This document shows positions 22,445 through 31,668 of a stretch of 64,000 bases of DNA, piece after piece (the stretch's first letter is position 1; each line of letters opens with the position of its first letter). The notes beneath the pieces are model-generated. The model made no database searches. It worked only from the letters and a program-made list of their open reading frames with translations, and had not been told where the DNA came from. Both the position numbers and the translations under genes were made by a program. The DNA is from RUG12461 sp045661345 (lineage in GTDB: Bacteria > Bacillota > Clostridia > Lachnospirales > Lachnospiraceae): NCBI GenBank assembly GCA_045661345.1, contig JAZRFM010000016.1, positions 1 through 64,000 on the forward strand, read 5' to 3'.

Positions 22445-25255
22445 ATGGATGATAGCTTGTTCTTTAACCGACAAAAACGTAGAAATGGGGAACATGTTGA
22501 TCTGGCGTCAAGGATGAGAAGCAATTTTCTTGACATGACTGAGTCGAAAATGCTCACCTACGCGCAGGCTCAGGAACAACAGTTCCGGGAAGCCAATCAT
22601 GGATTTATGGAGATGGTTCCGAATGAATTTTATATGGAGGGCCGGACGAAGCAAAACGTGCTCATGATTGACGAGCTTCTGGATAGCGCCGATACCCTCC
22701 ACCTCACCGCGACGCAGAAGGAAGATCTGCGTATCCGGCGAAATCGTGTCAAAGACTTTGAGCTACTGAACCATCATACAAAAGATGACAGCAAAGAGAT
22801 GAGATTGTTAAAGGAAGAGATTCGTGAGTACGATAGGTTATTGTCCAGAAAACCGGCATCACTCGAGGATCTGCAGCAATTTTGCGCGGAGATAGAAAGA
22901 AAGTGTGATGATGCGATTGCGCGTTGTGACAAATATCTGGGGAGGGGAAAGCCTCTGTCATTCTGGAAAAAGAACAGAAATGAACGGTATCATATGGTAG
23001 AAGAGGCGAAGGCGCGTTATTTGAAGGAAAAAAATGTCATAAAGACTCTTTCCCAGCTGACGGATGTCGACCAGTATTTACAAGCCGATGATACGATGCT
23101 GGATCTGATGAACATTGAAAAGATCAATGATCGGTTGGTGGAGCGTGAGATAGAACAAAGACGCAGGCAGTGGGAAGAGCAGCAGCAGCGGGAACGGGAA
23201 GAAGCAGAACGCCGGGCAGAAGCAGAGCGCCAGGCAGAAGAAGAGCGCCACCGTCGGGAACAAGAAGAGCAGCAGCGGGAACGGGAAGAAGCAGAACGTC
23301 GGGCAGAAGCAGAGCGCCGGGCAGAAGAAGAACGCCACCGTCAGGAAGAAGAGCGTCAGAACCAGCAGCAGAACGAGCAGAACCAGCAGCAAGAAGAGCA
23401 GCAAGAAGAGCAGCAGCAAGAAGAGCAGCAGCAACAGCAGCAGCAACAGCAGCAACAGCAGCAACAGGAACAGCAGGAATTATATGGAACGAAAGTGCTG
23501 GATCAGCTGAAGAATCTGGAGAAAACGCCGGAAATGCAAGCGATCGAAACTGCGATTACAGATATTCAAACCGAGATGGCGAAGGAGATGCCCGCTGTCC
23601 AGGTGATGCAGGATAAGGATCAAGAGAAGAAAGCAGAACGCCGCGCGCGCAAAGGCAAGGATGGTGTGGATGCTCTTTGCGTGAAAATGGTCAGACTTTT
23701 TGGTGCATTGGATCAGCGCATTAATGATTGGCTGAAAAAGAATAATGGTGCGGGAAATGGGGAAAATAACGCATTAAAGGCTATTTTGGAGAACCTTCGG
23801 GAACAGACGAAAGTGGATCGTACCCAATTCAAGGATAAGGTTGTTCAATATCGTTCCTATATCGCGGGGAATGCAGAAGAGGCCGCCAAAAATCATTCAT
23901 GGTTTGATGCATGGAAATATGTCCGTAGCGTTTCTTATGATCTGGATCAAAACAACAATGGATTGGAAACCAAAACCATGGGAGCCGGTGCTTCGATGAT
24001 TACGTTAATCAAGGATACAAAGAAGAAACAAAAGGTTTATTTCCGTCTGGGAGAGAACGCAGGAGGATTTAATGCGGAAGAACTGGTGAAAACCTTTATG
24101 GAGTCTGTCAAAGGAGAAGCCCAGCTCGACGACGCCACGAAGGAGGATCTCAGGAAGGCGTTTGTTAGTTTGTTTCCCCAACATATACTGAATGTTATCA
24201 AGAGGGGGTTCGAACGGCAGGATGAAGGTTTAATTCGTGAAGGGGTAGACGCACTGGATGCAAAGGGAGTGAGCAATTATCGGAGTAGTGATGTCAGGAA
24301 AAATATAGATGAGTATGCTCAGACCGATACCTGTCCGGACATACTCAAACAGGCGTACCAGCGTGCAAACGACGAAGTCAAAACAGAGATAGGAAAAGTG
24401 TTTACCTTATTTGCGAAAAAATATTTCCAGTGGAGTTTTTCAGTTGGTGCCGCGAAAATTGATCCGGAACAAAGTCTTACAGATCGAAATGTTGCTACAA
24501 GCAGGTTGGCCGGCTTGCTCGGGCTTAGTTCCATGATCAGCGATTCCAGAACAGCGGTGATCAAAAAGGATGGAAAAGAGGTCATGGGAAATGTGATGGA
24601 GGACTCAAGGGGAAAAGTGATAGATCGAGTGAGGGGTAACTGGACCTACTCTGATAAGGCGATCGGGCAGGTGTATACATTGCAGGTCTTTGATATGATA
24701 TGCGGACAGATTGACCGGCACCGCGGGAATTACCATGTCATTGAAAAGAACCAGAAGGTGAACAGCATCAAGGCAATCGACAACGATATGTCCTTCGGAA
24801 GGCTGACGTGGGATACGATTGCACCAGGGTACGAAAACCTTCCGCCGCTTACGGAATGCCATGTGCGTGCAATGCCGATCGCGGTAATCAACCAGATACT
24901 TTCTCTGGATGAAAAGATTTTGCAGGAGGCGCTTGGTGATGTCCTGGACAGTACTAGCATTGATTATTTGGTTGACCGACTTGCAGGTGTACAAAGAACC
25001 ATCATAGAATATGCCGAAAAGGATGAGTCCGGACTTACGATAAGCGCAGACGGCAAGTCAGCCGAGTTTACGGGAGAAGATAAGGATGACACGCTGCGGA
25101 TGCTGAAAGCGGTGAAGAAACAAAGCGGACTCCCCTATCATATTAGGCTCGATGGAGGAGAAACTATCTTTGATAATAATCAGATCTGGTGGGATAACCT
25201 TACGGAACAAACGCTTGATGAGAAGATAGAGGCGAGAAGAGGGGAGTTGGCTTAG
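22445..25255 (+). CDS. Kinase-like protein C with Q/E/R-rich linker
   Basis: A 936-residue soluble protein behind AGGAGG. The shared N-terminal region spans about 1-235, with LRIRRNR, SFWKKNRNER and DTMLDLMNIEKIN landmarks. The linker (about 240-345) has two copies of an Arg/Glu/Ala-rich unit (REREEAERRAEAER) and then a pure Gln/Glu run. From about 345 onward it is nearly identical to protein B for some 170 codons, then diverges moderately. The kinase-like domain keeps NVATSRLAGLLGL, the loop QIDRHRGN (Asp about 757) and AIDNDMSFG (Asp about 779). It ends in the same LDEKIEARRGELA helix. Predicted active kinase, substrate unknown. Paralogue D follows after a strong hairpin. Confidence 0.8.
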   Translation: MDDSLFFNRQKRRNGEHVDLASRMRSNFLDMTESKMLTYAQAQEQQFREANHGFMEMVPNEFYMEGRTKQNVLMIDELLDSADTLHLTATQKEDLRIRRNRVKDFELLNHHTKDDSKEMRLLKEEIREYDRLLSRKPASLEDLQQFCAEIERKCDDAIARCDKYLGRGKPLSFWKKNRNERYHMVEEAKARYLKEKNVIKTLSQLTDVDQYLQADDTMLDLMNIEKINDRLVEREIEQRRRQWEEQQQREREEAERRAEAERQAEEERHRREQEEQQREREEAERRAEAERRAEEERHRQEEERQNQQQNEQNQQQEEQQEEQQQEEQQQQQQQQQQQQQQEQQELYGTKVLDQLKNLEKTPEMQAIETAITDIQTEMAKEMPAVQVMQDKDQEKKAERRARKGKDGVDALCVKMVRLFGALDQRINDWLKKNNGAGNGENNALKAILENLREQTKVDRTQFKDKVVQYRSYIAGNAEEAAKNHSWFDAWKYVRSVSYDLDQNNNGLETKTMGAGASMITLIKDTKKKQKVYFRLGENAGGFNAEELVKTFMESVKGEAQLDDATKEDLRKAFVSLFPQHILNVIKRGFERQDEGLIREGVDALDAKGVSNYRSSDVRKNIDEYAQTDTCPDILKQAYQRANDEVKTEIGKVFTLFAKKYFQWSFSVGAAKIDPEQSLTDRNVATSRLAGLLGLSSMISDSRTAVIKKDGKEVMGNVMEDSRGKVIDRVRGNWTYSDKAIGQVYTLQVFDMICGQIDRHRGNYHVIEKNQKVNSIKAIDNDMSFGRLTWDTIAPGYENLPPLTECHVRAMPIAVINQILSLDEKILQEALGDVLDSTSIDYLVDRLAGVQRTIIEYAEKDESGLTISADGKSAEFTGEDKDDTLRMLKAVKKQSGLPYHIRLDGGETIFDNNQIWWDNLTEQTLDEKIEARRGELA
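23170..23480 (+). repeat. In-frame repeats encoding the Q/E/R linker of protein C
   Basis: A 96-base-class unit encoding REREEAERRAEAER...EEERH appears twice between about 23185 and 23345. It is followed by CAG/GAA triplet runs with a nearly uninterrupted glutamine stretch around 23425-23475. The antisense reading gives long leucine runs and is not a gene. Confidence 0.85.
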
Positions 25256-25290
25256 AATAATCCCGCATGAAAAGACGCCCCGTAATACCG

Positions 25291-25319
25291 GCGCCCGCAG
25301 CGAGCTTCGCTGCGGGCGC
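25291..25319. terminator. Strong GC-rich hairpin between paralogues C and D
   Basis: Perfect 13-bp stem GCGCCCGCAGCGA (25291-25303) with TCGCTGCGGGCGC (25307-25319) and a 3-base loop. The following tail is only TTTCC, so it may be a partial terminator, an mRNA stabiliser or a protein-binding palindrome. Confidence 0.5.
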
Positions 25320-25382
25320 TTTCCTGCCGGGAAAAAGAAGGAACCCATGGTAAAATCCTTCTGATCACAAGAGGAAAAAAGG

Positions 25383-27755
25383 ATGGATGAGAACAGGATC
25401 TTCAGCAAAAAGAACAGCGAAGATGCAGATAATCTGGACAGAATGCTGGATAATTTTGCAGAGATTACTGCGTCGAAAATGAAAACCTACGTCCAGCTTC
25501 AGCAGGAACAACAGTCGACGGATCATGTGCAGGGAGAGGTGCTCATGATTGAGGAGCTCATGGATCATGCCGAGAACCTCCAGCTTACCGGGGCACAGAA
25601 GGAGGATCTGAGTATCCGGAGAAACCGGATCAAGGATTTTGAACTTCTGAACGACAGGACAAAAGAAGACAGTGACAAAATGACACAGGTAAAGGAAGCG
25701 ATCCGTCAATACGACCTGTTGTTGTCTATGACCCCGAAATCCCGGGAGGAGTACCAGACATTTTGTATGCTGGCGGAGAAGAAATGTGATGATGTGATCC
25801 GCAGCTGCAATGAATACCTGGGAAGCGGAAAGTCCCTGAAATTCTGGAAAGGGGAACGGAATGACCGCCTGCAAAAGGTGGGAGAAGCGAAAGAACGTTT
25901 TTTAAGGGAAAAAGATGTTTTCACGTCCCTCGCGGAGTTGACGGACGTTGAGAAGTTTTTGCACAACGGCGATACATTGCTGGATCTCCTGAACCTCGAA
26001 GCCATCAATGAACGGCTGACGTCGTATGAAAAGAAAGAACCGGAAGCACGGACCGGTGTGGAGACATCGGAAATAAAAGCTGTCACGAAGGCTATTACGA
26101 ATATCCAAAAAGAGATGGCAAAACCCATGCCCGGGGACATTGTGACACAGGATCAGACGCCCGAGCAGATGGCTCCGTTCTTTGAGAAGTTGTATCAGAG
26201 CATTGAGGATTGCCTGAAAAAGGATCACGGTGAGGGATATGGAAGGAATGATGCACTCAAAGAAGTTTTGGGGAGGCTGCAGAACCGGACGAAGGAAGAC
26301 CGTGCCGGGTTTTCGGATAAGGTGACGCAGTATCGCTCCTGGCTTCGTGAGAATGAGGAAGAGGCACCCGGGGAGCACAGGTGGCGGGATGCATGGAACT
26401 ATGCCCGCAGCGTGACTTATGATCTGGATGCAAAAAACAACGGACTGGAAGTCAAAAAAACAAAGACAGATGAGGATACAATCATCATCCGGAATACAAG
26501 GAAGCGGGAAACGGTTTGCTTTCGCGAGGAAGAAAATGTGGGCGGAGCTGATGCAGTCAAACTGGTTGAGAACTTTCTGCGATCCATTGACAAGGACATC
26601 GGCTGTGAAGAAGACGTGAAGGCAGCTCTTCGGAAAATGTTTGAATCAATTCTGACCCAGCAAGTGATGGATGACGGGGCGGCCATGGACCGTTTGCAGT
26701 GGGAGCTGCACACTTTTCGAAAGCAGGGAAGATACGAACAGAACATGGAAGCTTTTCTCCGGACAGATCTGTGCACGCCGGAGGTGAGAAGTCTGGTGAA
26801 CAAGACCGACACGTCAAGGGAAACCAGGGAAGCCATGGGGAAAGCGCTTTCCTTATTTGCGCAAAAGATTTTTCAGTGGAGTTATGCGACAAATTCCGCG
26901 AAGATTGCACCGGATCAAAGCCTCTCAAATCGGAGGGTTGCCACCGGCAGGATGGCTGATCTTCTCGGGATCGGTTCCATGGTCAGTGACGCCAGAACCG
27001 CTGTGATTCAAAAGGATGGGGAAAAGATCAGGGGTACTGTGACGGAGAATTCCCGGGGGAAAGATATCCGTAGTCTGGACAAGGGCTGGCGTTATGCCGA
27101 TCAGGCGATGGCAGAGTCCTTTACCTTACAGGTTTTTGATATGCTGTGCGGACAGATTGACAGACAGTGGGGAAGCTTCCTTGTCACCGTAAAAAAAGAG
27201 GATGGACAAACGGTGGTGATGGGCATCAAAGCCACCGGCAACGATATGGCCTTCGGGAGCCTCGGCTGGAAACAGATCAAAAACGGACACGAAAGGATCA
27301 GCCCGCTTACCGCGTATCATGTGCGCGCGATGCCGATTGATGTGATCAACCGGATCCTTGCGCTGAAACCGGCGTTTTTGGAGGATATGCTTGGAGATCT
27401 GCTGGATCATCCTTACATTGAAGGCACTCAGGACCGGTTGAAGGGGATCCAGGAAGCGATCAGTCAATACGCAGAGGAACCGGATGCGGGATTTGTCATA
27501 AAAGCAAACGGGGAGGCTGCATTTACGGGGGATGATGCGGATGACACCTTACGGATGCTGAAAGCAATAAAGCAGCTCCGGGAGGATCTCAATGCAGATG
27601 AAGACCACATCAAAAGGATCGACGGGAAAAAAGTGGTGGTAGAATATAACGCCCACACATGGAGATCCCTGATTCTTTTTAAACACCTTCCCGAGGGAGA
27701 ACTGGATCGGCGGATAGAGGCGAAAAAAAAAGAGCTGGCAAATAATCCTGCATGA
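25383..27755 (+). CDS. Kinase-like paralogue D, predicted pseudokinase
   Basis: A 790-residue soluble protein behind AAGAGGAAAAAAGG, lacking the promoter motif of A-C and probably reached by read-through from C. The shared N-terminal region is present (LSIRRNRIKDFELL, SLKFWKGERNDR, DTLLDLLNLEAIN). The Q/E linker is absent, which explains its shorter length. The kinase-like region keeps RVATGRMADLLGIGSM and QVFDMLCGQIDR. However, the catalytic loop reads DRQWGS instead of DRHxGN (Asp about 593; metal-binding Asn to Ser), and the metal site reads KATGNDMAFG instead of KAIDNDMSFG (Asp to Gly). Loss of both metal ligands predicts an inactive kinase, perhaps a regulator or decoy of B and C. It ends with the family tail LDRRIEAKKKELA. 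Confidence 0.78.
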   Translation: MDENRIFSKKNSEDADNLDRMLDNFAEITASKMKTYVQLQQEQQSTDHVQGEVLMIEELMDHAENLQLTGAQKEDLSIRRNRIKDFELLNDRTKEDSDKMTQVKEAIRQYDLLLSMTPKSREEYQTFCMLAEKKCDDVIRSCNEYLGSGKSLKFWKGERNDRLQKVGEAKERFLREKDVFTSLAELTDVEKFLHNGDTLLDLLNLEAINERLTSYEKKEPEARTGVETSEIKAVTKAITNIQKEMAKPMPGDIVTQDQTPEQMAPFFEKLYQSIEDCLKKDHGEGYGRNDALKEVLGRLQNRTKEDRAGFSDKVTQYRSWLRENEEEAPGEHRWRDAWNYARSVTYDLDAKNNGLEVKKTKTDEDTIIIRNTRKRETVCFREEENVGGADAVKLVENFLRSIDKDIGCEEDVKAALRKMFESILTQQVMDDGAAMDRLQWELHTFRKQGRYEQNMEAFLRTDLCTPEVRSLVNKTDTSRETREAMGKALSLFAQKIFQWSYATNSAKIAPDQSLSNRRVATGRMADLLGIGSMVSDARTAVIQKDGEKIRGTVTENSRGKDIRSLDKGWRYADQAMAESFTLQVFDMLCGQIDRQWGSFLVTVKKEDGQTVVMGIKATGNDMAFGSLGWKQIKNGHERISPLTAYHVRAMPIDVINRILALKPAFLEDMLGDLLDHPYIEGTQDRLKGIQEAISQYAEEPDAGFVIKANGEAAFTGDDADDTLRMLKAIKQLREDLNADEDHIKRIDGKKVVVEYNAHTWRSLILFKHLPEGELDRRIEAKKKELANNPA

Positions 27756-27924
27756 AAAGAATTTCCAAAGCACCAGTGCCCGCATTTTGATGAGAACGAA
27801 CTGTTGGAGAATGAGGTATATTCCCAGATACTGAATGACAAGCTTTCTGTGAATGAGGGATTGTTATATGAGAATGAGAAACAAATGATCAGATATCATG
27901 ATCTTGTACAGGGAGGGAGCACAG

Positions 27925-28362
27925 ATGAGAGCTGTTGTAACCAGAGTGAAGGAAGCCGCGGTGTCCATTGACGGGGAAGAGACCGCACGGATTGGAAAGG
28001 GCTTTCTGGTGCTGCTCGGTGTCCATAAGGAGGATACCGGGGAAGCGGCGGACAGGATTGCGGATCGTATCATGGGACTTCGTGTTTTTTCCGATGCGGA
28101 AGGAAAAATGAATGTCAGCCCGAAGGATGCGGGAGCAGAGCTTTTGATCGTAAGCCAGTTCACGCTCTATGCGGATGTGAAATCAAGACGCCCGGGGTTT
28201 TCCGATGCGGCGCGACCGGAAAAGGCGATCCCCTTATATGAGCGGGTGATCGAGGCGTGCAGGGCGGCAGGATTTACGGTCAGAACCGGCACCTTCGGGG
28301 CGGATATGGAAGTATCCTCCGTCAATGACGGCCCCGTCACGATCCTGCTGGAGACAGAGTAG
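27925..28362 (+). CDS. dtd: D-aminoacyl-tRNA deacylase
   Basis: A 145-residue cytoplasmic enzyme that hydrolyses D-aminoacyl-tRNAs, typical length for the Dtd family. It starts MRAVVTRVKEAAVSIDG, matching the family start. The ATG at 27925 follows AGGGAGG, better than an upstream in-frame start. Both active-site signatures are present: the SQFTLYAD motif near 80 and the closing VNDGPVTILLETE with the GP motif near 137. It is a housekeeping gene that follows paralogue D after 169 bases in which I see no convincing gene. Confidence 0.95.
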   Translation: MRAVVTRVKEAAVSIDGEETARIGKGFLVLLGVHKEDTGEAADRIADRIMGLRVFSDAEGKMNVSPKDAGAELLIVSQFTLYADVKSRRPGFSDAARPEKAIPLYERVIEACRAAGFTVRTGTFGADMEVSSVNDGPVTILLETE

Positions 28363-28419
28363 ACGAAAAAACGCCGGGTCGGATGTCGCAGGAATCATCA
28401 GCTGCTGCAGCCAAAGGAT

Positions 28420-31047
28420 TCAACCCTCCTCCTGCATGGCCAGGAAGAACCGCTCCTTATCCGGGGTGTCCAGAACCCGTACCGGGCGCATATGATCCGG
28501 GGTACATTTCATACGATACACGAGGCGATCCCGGTACAAAAGCTGCGTATCCGGCTGCAGGATCCCGACGGACAGCGGGTTCAGAGAGCCGTCCTCGCGG
28601 GCTTTGCGGTAGGAAGGGTTATGAGCGCACAGGAGTTCATCCGCCTGCTTTGCCAGTGCCGAGCGCGGAATCGCAAGAAGCTGTGTAAGCTTTTCTCCCT
28701 CCGGCTCCAGGTAAAGCTCCATTCCCGACTCCTCCCGGTTTTCCCGGAAACAGTAGTCTGCGATGCAGATCCCAAAATGCTCCTCCAGATTCTCGATCAG
28801 CCGGTTCCATTCCGACAGAAGGAGGATGCCTTCCGTACCGGGGATGCGTAAGTTCTCATAGGTTCGACCTTCACAGCGAAAAACCGGCGTATTTCTGATC
28901 ATCTTTTCCACATGGACCACTTCCCCCAGACGATAGCGATAGAGACCGGCCCGGTTTGTCACGAGGACTTCATAGAAGCTGCCGGGAGACAGCTCCTCAG
29001 CCCCGAGAGAGCGGATTTCTCCGTTCCCGGAGGCGGGAAAGGGGAGAAATTCGTAGTAGTTTTTGTTTTTCAGGAGAATCATCTGTGCAGCATCATCCTT
29101 CAATGCTTTTGCCATCAATGCTTCCGCTCTCATGTAATAACCGCCGTTGAGCGGAATCCCTCCCGTGTATTTTTTCAGCCTTCTCTGATAGATCGCAAAT
29201 GTTCCGGCGGCACATGCGATAATGGAATTGCACTGCTTCCAGATCCGCGGTATGATCGGCGTCGAAAAGCCCTCCGAGAAGATGGCTTCCAATTCGTCCA
29301 CCCGTTCCTTTGCGGGACAAAGCTTCTTTTCCAATGCATACCCGATCTCCTTCGGGATCTGCGGGATACCGATCCGGAGTCCGCAGCGGAGGTCATGCAC
29401 CAGATCCTGCCATTTCTGTTCCAGATAATGCATCGTTTCCAGCAATTCCCAGACGTAGGGAGAAATCACACACTTTACATCGCTATCCGCCAGTGCGAAC
29501 AGGAGCTGGAGATGCCGCATGTCAAACTGCTTTCGCGGGAACAGGAGCTCCATCGGAGAAGTGAAAAAACCGCCTTTATGCACGACACGGTGCGCATTTT
29601 CATGAATGTAATTCTGCAGTGTGGAGAACATGGCGCCCATTTCCGTACTGCGGATGGCACCATCCGAGAAAATGACATCTCCCTGAATGCCGTCTGCCAG
29701 GAAAAAAGTGCTGCCGTCCGAACGGATCATTCCCCGAACCGCCTGAACATATTGCATCAGATGCTCTCTTGTATAGGGGATCAGCCGCGGTACGCCGATA
29801 CTGCCGTAGACCGGGGTGTAGCAGATGATTTTATCCGCGCAAAACAGGTCTGTTTCGCCGACCTTTGTCGTCAATTCTATGAGCGGCGCATAGGTATCAT
29901 AATTCGAGATCGGCACCCGCTCCCGATACGCCTCCTCTGTCATAATGTGATCAAACCCGTAAGCCTCCCCCAGGTCTGTCGCGATGTTTCGCTTCAGGAT
30001 CTGCTGTAACACACGCACCGGGGAGGTAAGGGAATAACCGCCTTCATTGAGCACGACTGTTTTTGTATGCTCCATGAGCTCTTCCGCCTGCTCCCTGGAA
30101 AAGAATTTCCGGTCAGCTTCCAGCGGCTCCACGCTTTCAAAATAGGGGAGGAAAAGAGTCCTGATTTCTGACCGCTCCTCCTTTGTCATGTCCGGCGCGC
30201 TTTCGATCATCTCCGTAATATGCGCCATATGGTTCCAGAACAGATATTTCATGTTGAAACCGGCATTTGTTCCGATTTGCAGCTGAAAGGCGATGTCCCT
30301 GCATGCCTCCACCACGGCAGAGGACGGAACAGAACCGAGCTTCTGCATGGTGGAACCGTGATGCATATAGTAAACATAGCCGATCAGCTGGGGGAATACC
30401 GCAATTTTCGATGCGTGGGACATGGCTTCCAGATTAAAAATCACATCCTCATAGATCCGGATGTTTTCCCGGAAGGAAAGGGCGTGTGCCTCCAGAAAAT
30501 CCCGCCGCAGCACCTGACAGCTGACCATCATACAGGACAGTGTCACGAGCTTGGTGAGAGCAGGATCCTCTCTGTCATAGATCTGCAGAGGACGGATCTG
30601 ATCGAAGCGTACACGGTTATCGAGAAAGCTCAGAATGTCTTTATCCTCTTCCACACGGACGGAACGGTATTTGCCGATGTCCGCACCGCTTTCATTCATC
30701 CCGCTTACGAGATCCGTCAGACAGTTTTTCGTGAGCCGGTCATCCGAATCCAGAAAGGTGAGATATTTCCCTGTGGAACGCGCCAGGGCATAGTTGCGCG
30801 GGCTCGAAGCTGTATGGCAGCCGTTGTCCAGCTCAAAGACACGGATGTTGTCCCGTCCCGCCGCCAGGGATCTGAGGTTGGAAAGGAGGTCTTTTTCCGT
30901 ATTGTGTGCGACGATGAGCCATTCCACATTGGAGAACCCGATGCTCTGCACTTCCAAAGACTGCAGGGTTTTCTCAAACAATGTCCATTCTGTATTGTGA
31001 AAGGGGGTGATGACAGATATCGGATATTCTTTCATAGGGGAGTTCAA
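28420..31047 (-). CDS. Glycosyltransferase family 2 - GH3 domain fusion protein
   Basis: An 875-residue cytoplasmic protein. Residues about 1-250 are a GT-A family 2 glycosyltransferase (ISVITPFHNTEW at the start, FLDSDDRLT acidic metal motif near 97, IRIYEDVIFNLEAM). From about 300 to the end it matches GH3 acyl-adenylate-forming enzymes of the plant auxin-conjugase superfamily: YGFDHIMTEEAYRERVPISN (about 364), a phosphate-loop-like YGSIGVPRLIPYT and LVTNRAGLYRYRLGEVV (about 700). The fusion is unusual. Inferred: it activates an acyl group and couples it to an amine or sugar that the GT2 half transfers or recognises. The TTG start overlaps the upstream stop codon (TTGA); an ATG at 31035 is the alternative. 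Confidence 0.8.
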   Translation of the reverse strand: MNSPMKEYPISVITPFHNTEWTLFEKTLQSLEVQSIGFSNVEWLIVAHNTEKDLLSNLRSLAAGRDNIRVFELDNGCHTASSPRNYALARSTGKYLTFLDSDDRLTKNCLTDLVSGMNESGADIGKYRSVRVEEDKDILSFLDNRVRFDQIRPLQIYDREDPALTKLVTLSCMMVSCQVLRRDFLEAHALSFRENIRIYEDVIFNLEAMSHASKIAVFPQLIGYVYYMHHGSTMQKLGSVPSSAVVEACRDIAFQLQIGTNAGFNMKYLFWNHMAHITEMIESAPDMTKEERSEIRTLFLPYFESVEPLEADRKFFSREQAEELMEHTKTVVLNEGGYSLTSPVRVLQQILKRNIATDLGEAYGFDHIMTEEAYRERVPISNYDTYAPLIELTTKVGETDLFCADKIICYTPVYGSIGVPRLIPYTREHLMQYVQAVRGMIRSDGSTFFLADGIQGDVIFSDGAIRSTEMGAMFSTLQNYIHENAHRVVHKGGFFTSPMELLFPRKQFDMRHLQLLFALADSDVKCVISPYVWELLETMHYLEQKWQDLVHDLRCGLRIGIPQIPKEIGYALEKKLCPAKERVDELEAIFSEGFSTPIIPRIWKQCNSIIACAAGTFAIYQRRLKKYTGGIPLNGGYYMRAEALMAKALKDDAAQMILLKNKNYYEFLPFPASGNGEIRSLGAEELSPGSFYEVLVTNRAGLYRYRLGEVVHVEKMIRNTPVFRCEGRTYENLRIPGTEGILLLSEWNRLIENLEEHFGICIADYCFRENREESGMELYLEPEGEKLTQLLAIPRSALAKQADELLCAHNPSYRKAREDGSLNPLSVGILQPDTQLLYRDRLVYRMKCTPDHMRPVRVLDTPDKERFFLAMQEEG

Positions 31048-31661
31048 GCCCTGGTCTGGGTCAGGGCAGTATCAATCAGGTTTTTTAATTCTACGCGTTC
31101 CACGGAGTCCAGCTCGATGTCCGGCTTTTTTTCCAGATCGATCAGATCCAGGATCACCTTACAGCCGTTCCTTTTCAGCGCCCTTGACAAACGGGGTCTC
31201 ACATGATCCCAGTTGATCTCAAGCTCCAGAATCCAGCTGGGAGCGGTTTGAATCAGGCGACGGCGCATAAGAGGAAGGAGACTGTCCGGGATGCGGTTTT
31301 GCTGCAAAAAGCGGTAAACAGCGCAAAGATCGGCATAGTCGACATATTCCGTTTCGATGGCGTCAAATATGGCGCCCACGGTAGCATAACGCCCGTCTGT
31401 CAGGTCTGCGATCTCGATGGAACGGACATACTCCGGCTTCCAGAACACGACCCTGTCGCTGCCCGCATCGGTTTCATATTGCCTGATGAGCCGGTTCAGC
31501 TCTTCCATCGCGAGGGTTCCCAGTTTCAGCTCGAGAAGCGCAGAAGGGGACAGATCCTGAATCTCCTGCAGGGTCTGATAGCCGGCTTTCCTGAGCAATG
31601 CGAAGGTGCGGGAGGAAAGAGCACCCTTTTTATGCAATTCTTCCAAATAAACAGGTGTCAT
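31044..31661 (-). CDS. RNA polymerase alpha C-terminal-domain-like protein
   Basis: About 205 residues from the ATG at 31661 (MTPVYLEELHKKGALSSRTF). The N-terminal 60 residues look like the helix-hairpin-helix alpha-CTD of RNA polymerase (SSRTFALLRKAGYQTLQEI, LSPSALLELKLGTLAMEELN). The C-terminal part has no recognised domain but contains a repeated LRRALKRNGCKVILDLI-type segment. An upstream in-frame extension would overlap the divergent lipoprotein promoter and was rejected. The -10 box at 31669-31674 lies so close that the mRNA may be leaderless at 31661. It overlaps the GT2-GH3 gene by 4 bases, so the two are translationally coupled. It may bind DNA or polymerase; the role is unknown. Confidence 0.62.
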   Translation of the reverse strand: MTPVYLEELHKKGALSSRTFALLRKAGYQTLQEIQDLSPSALLELKLGTLAMEELNRLIRQYETDAGSDRVVFWKPEYVRSIEIADLTDGRYATVGAIFDAIETEYVDYADLCAVYRFLQQNRIPDSLLPLMRRRLIQTAPSWILELEINWDHVRPRLSRALKRNGCKVILDLIDLEKKPDIELDSVERVELKNLIDTALTQTRA

Positions 31662-31668
31662 AAAGAAC

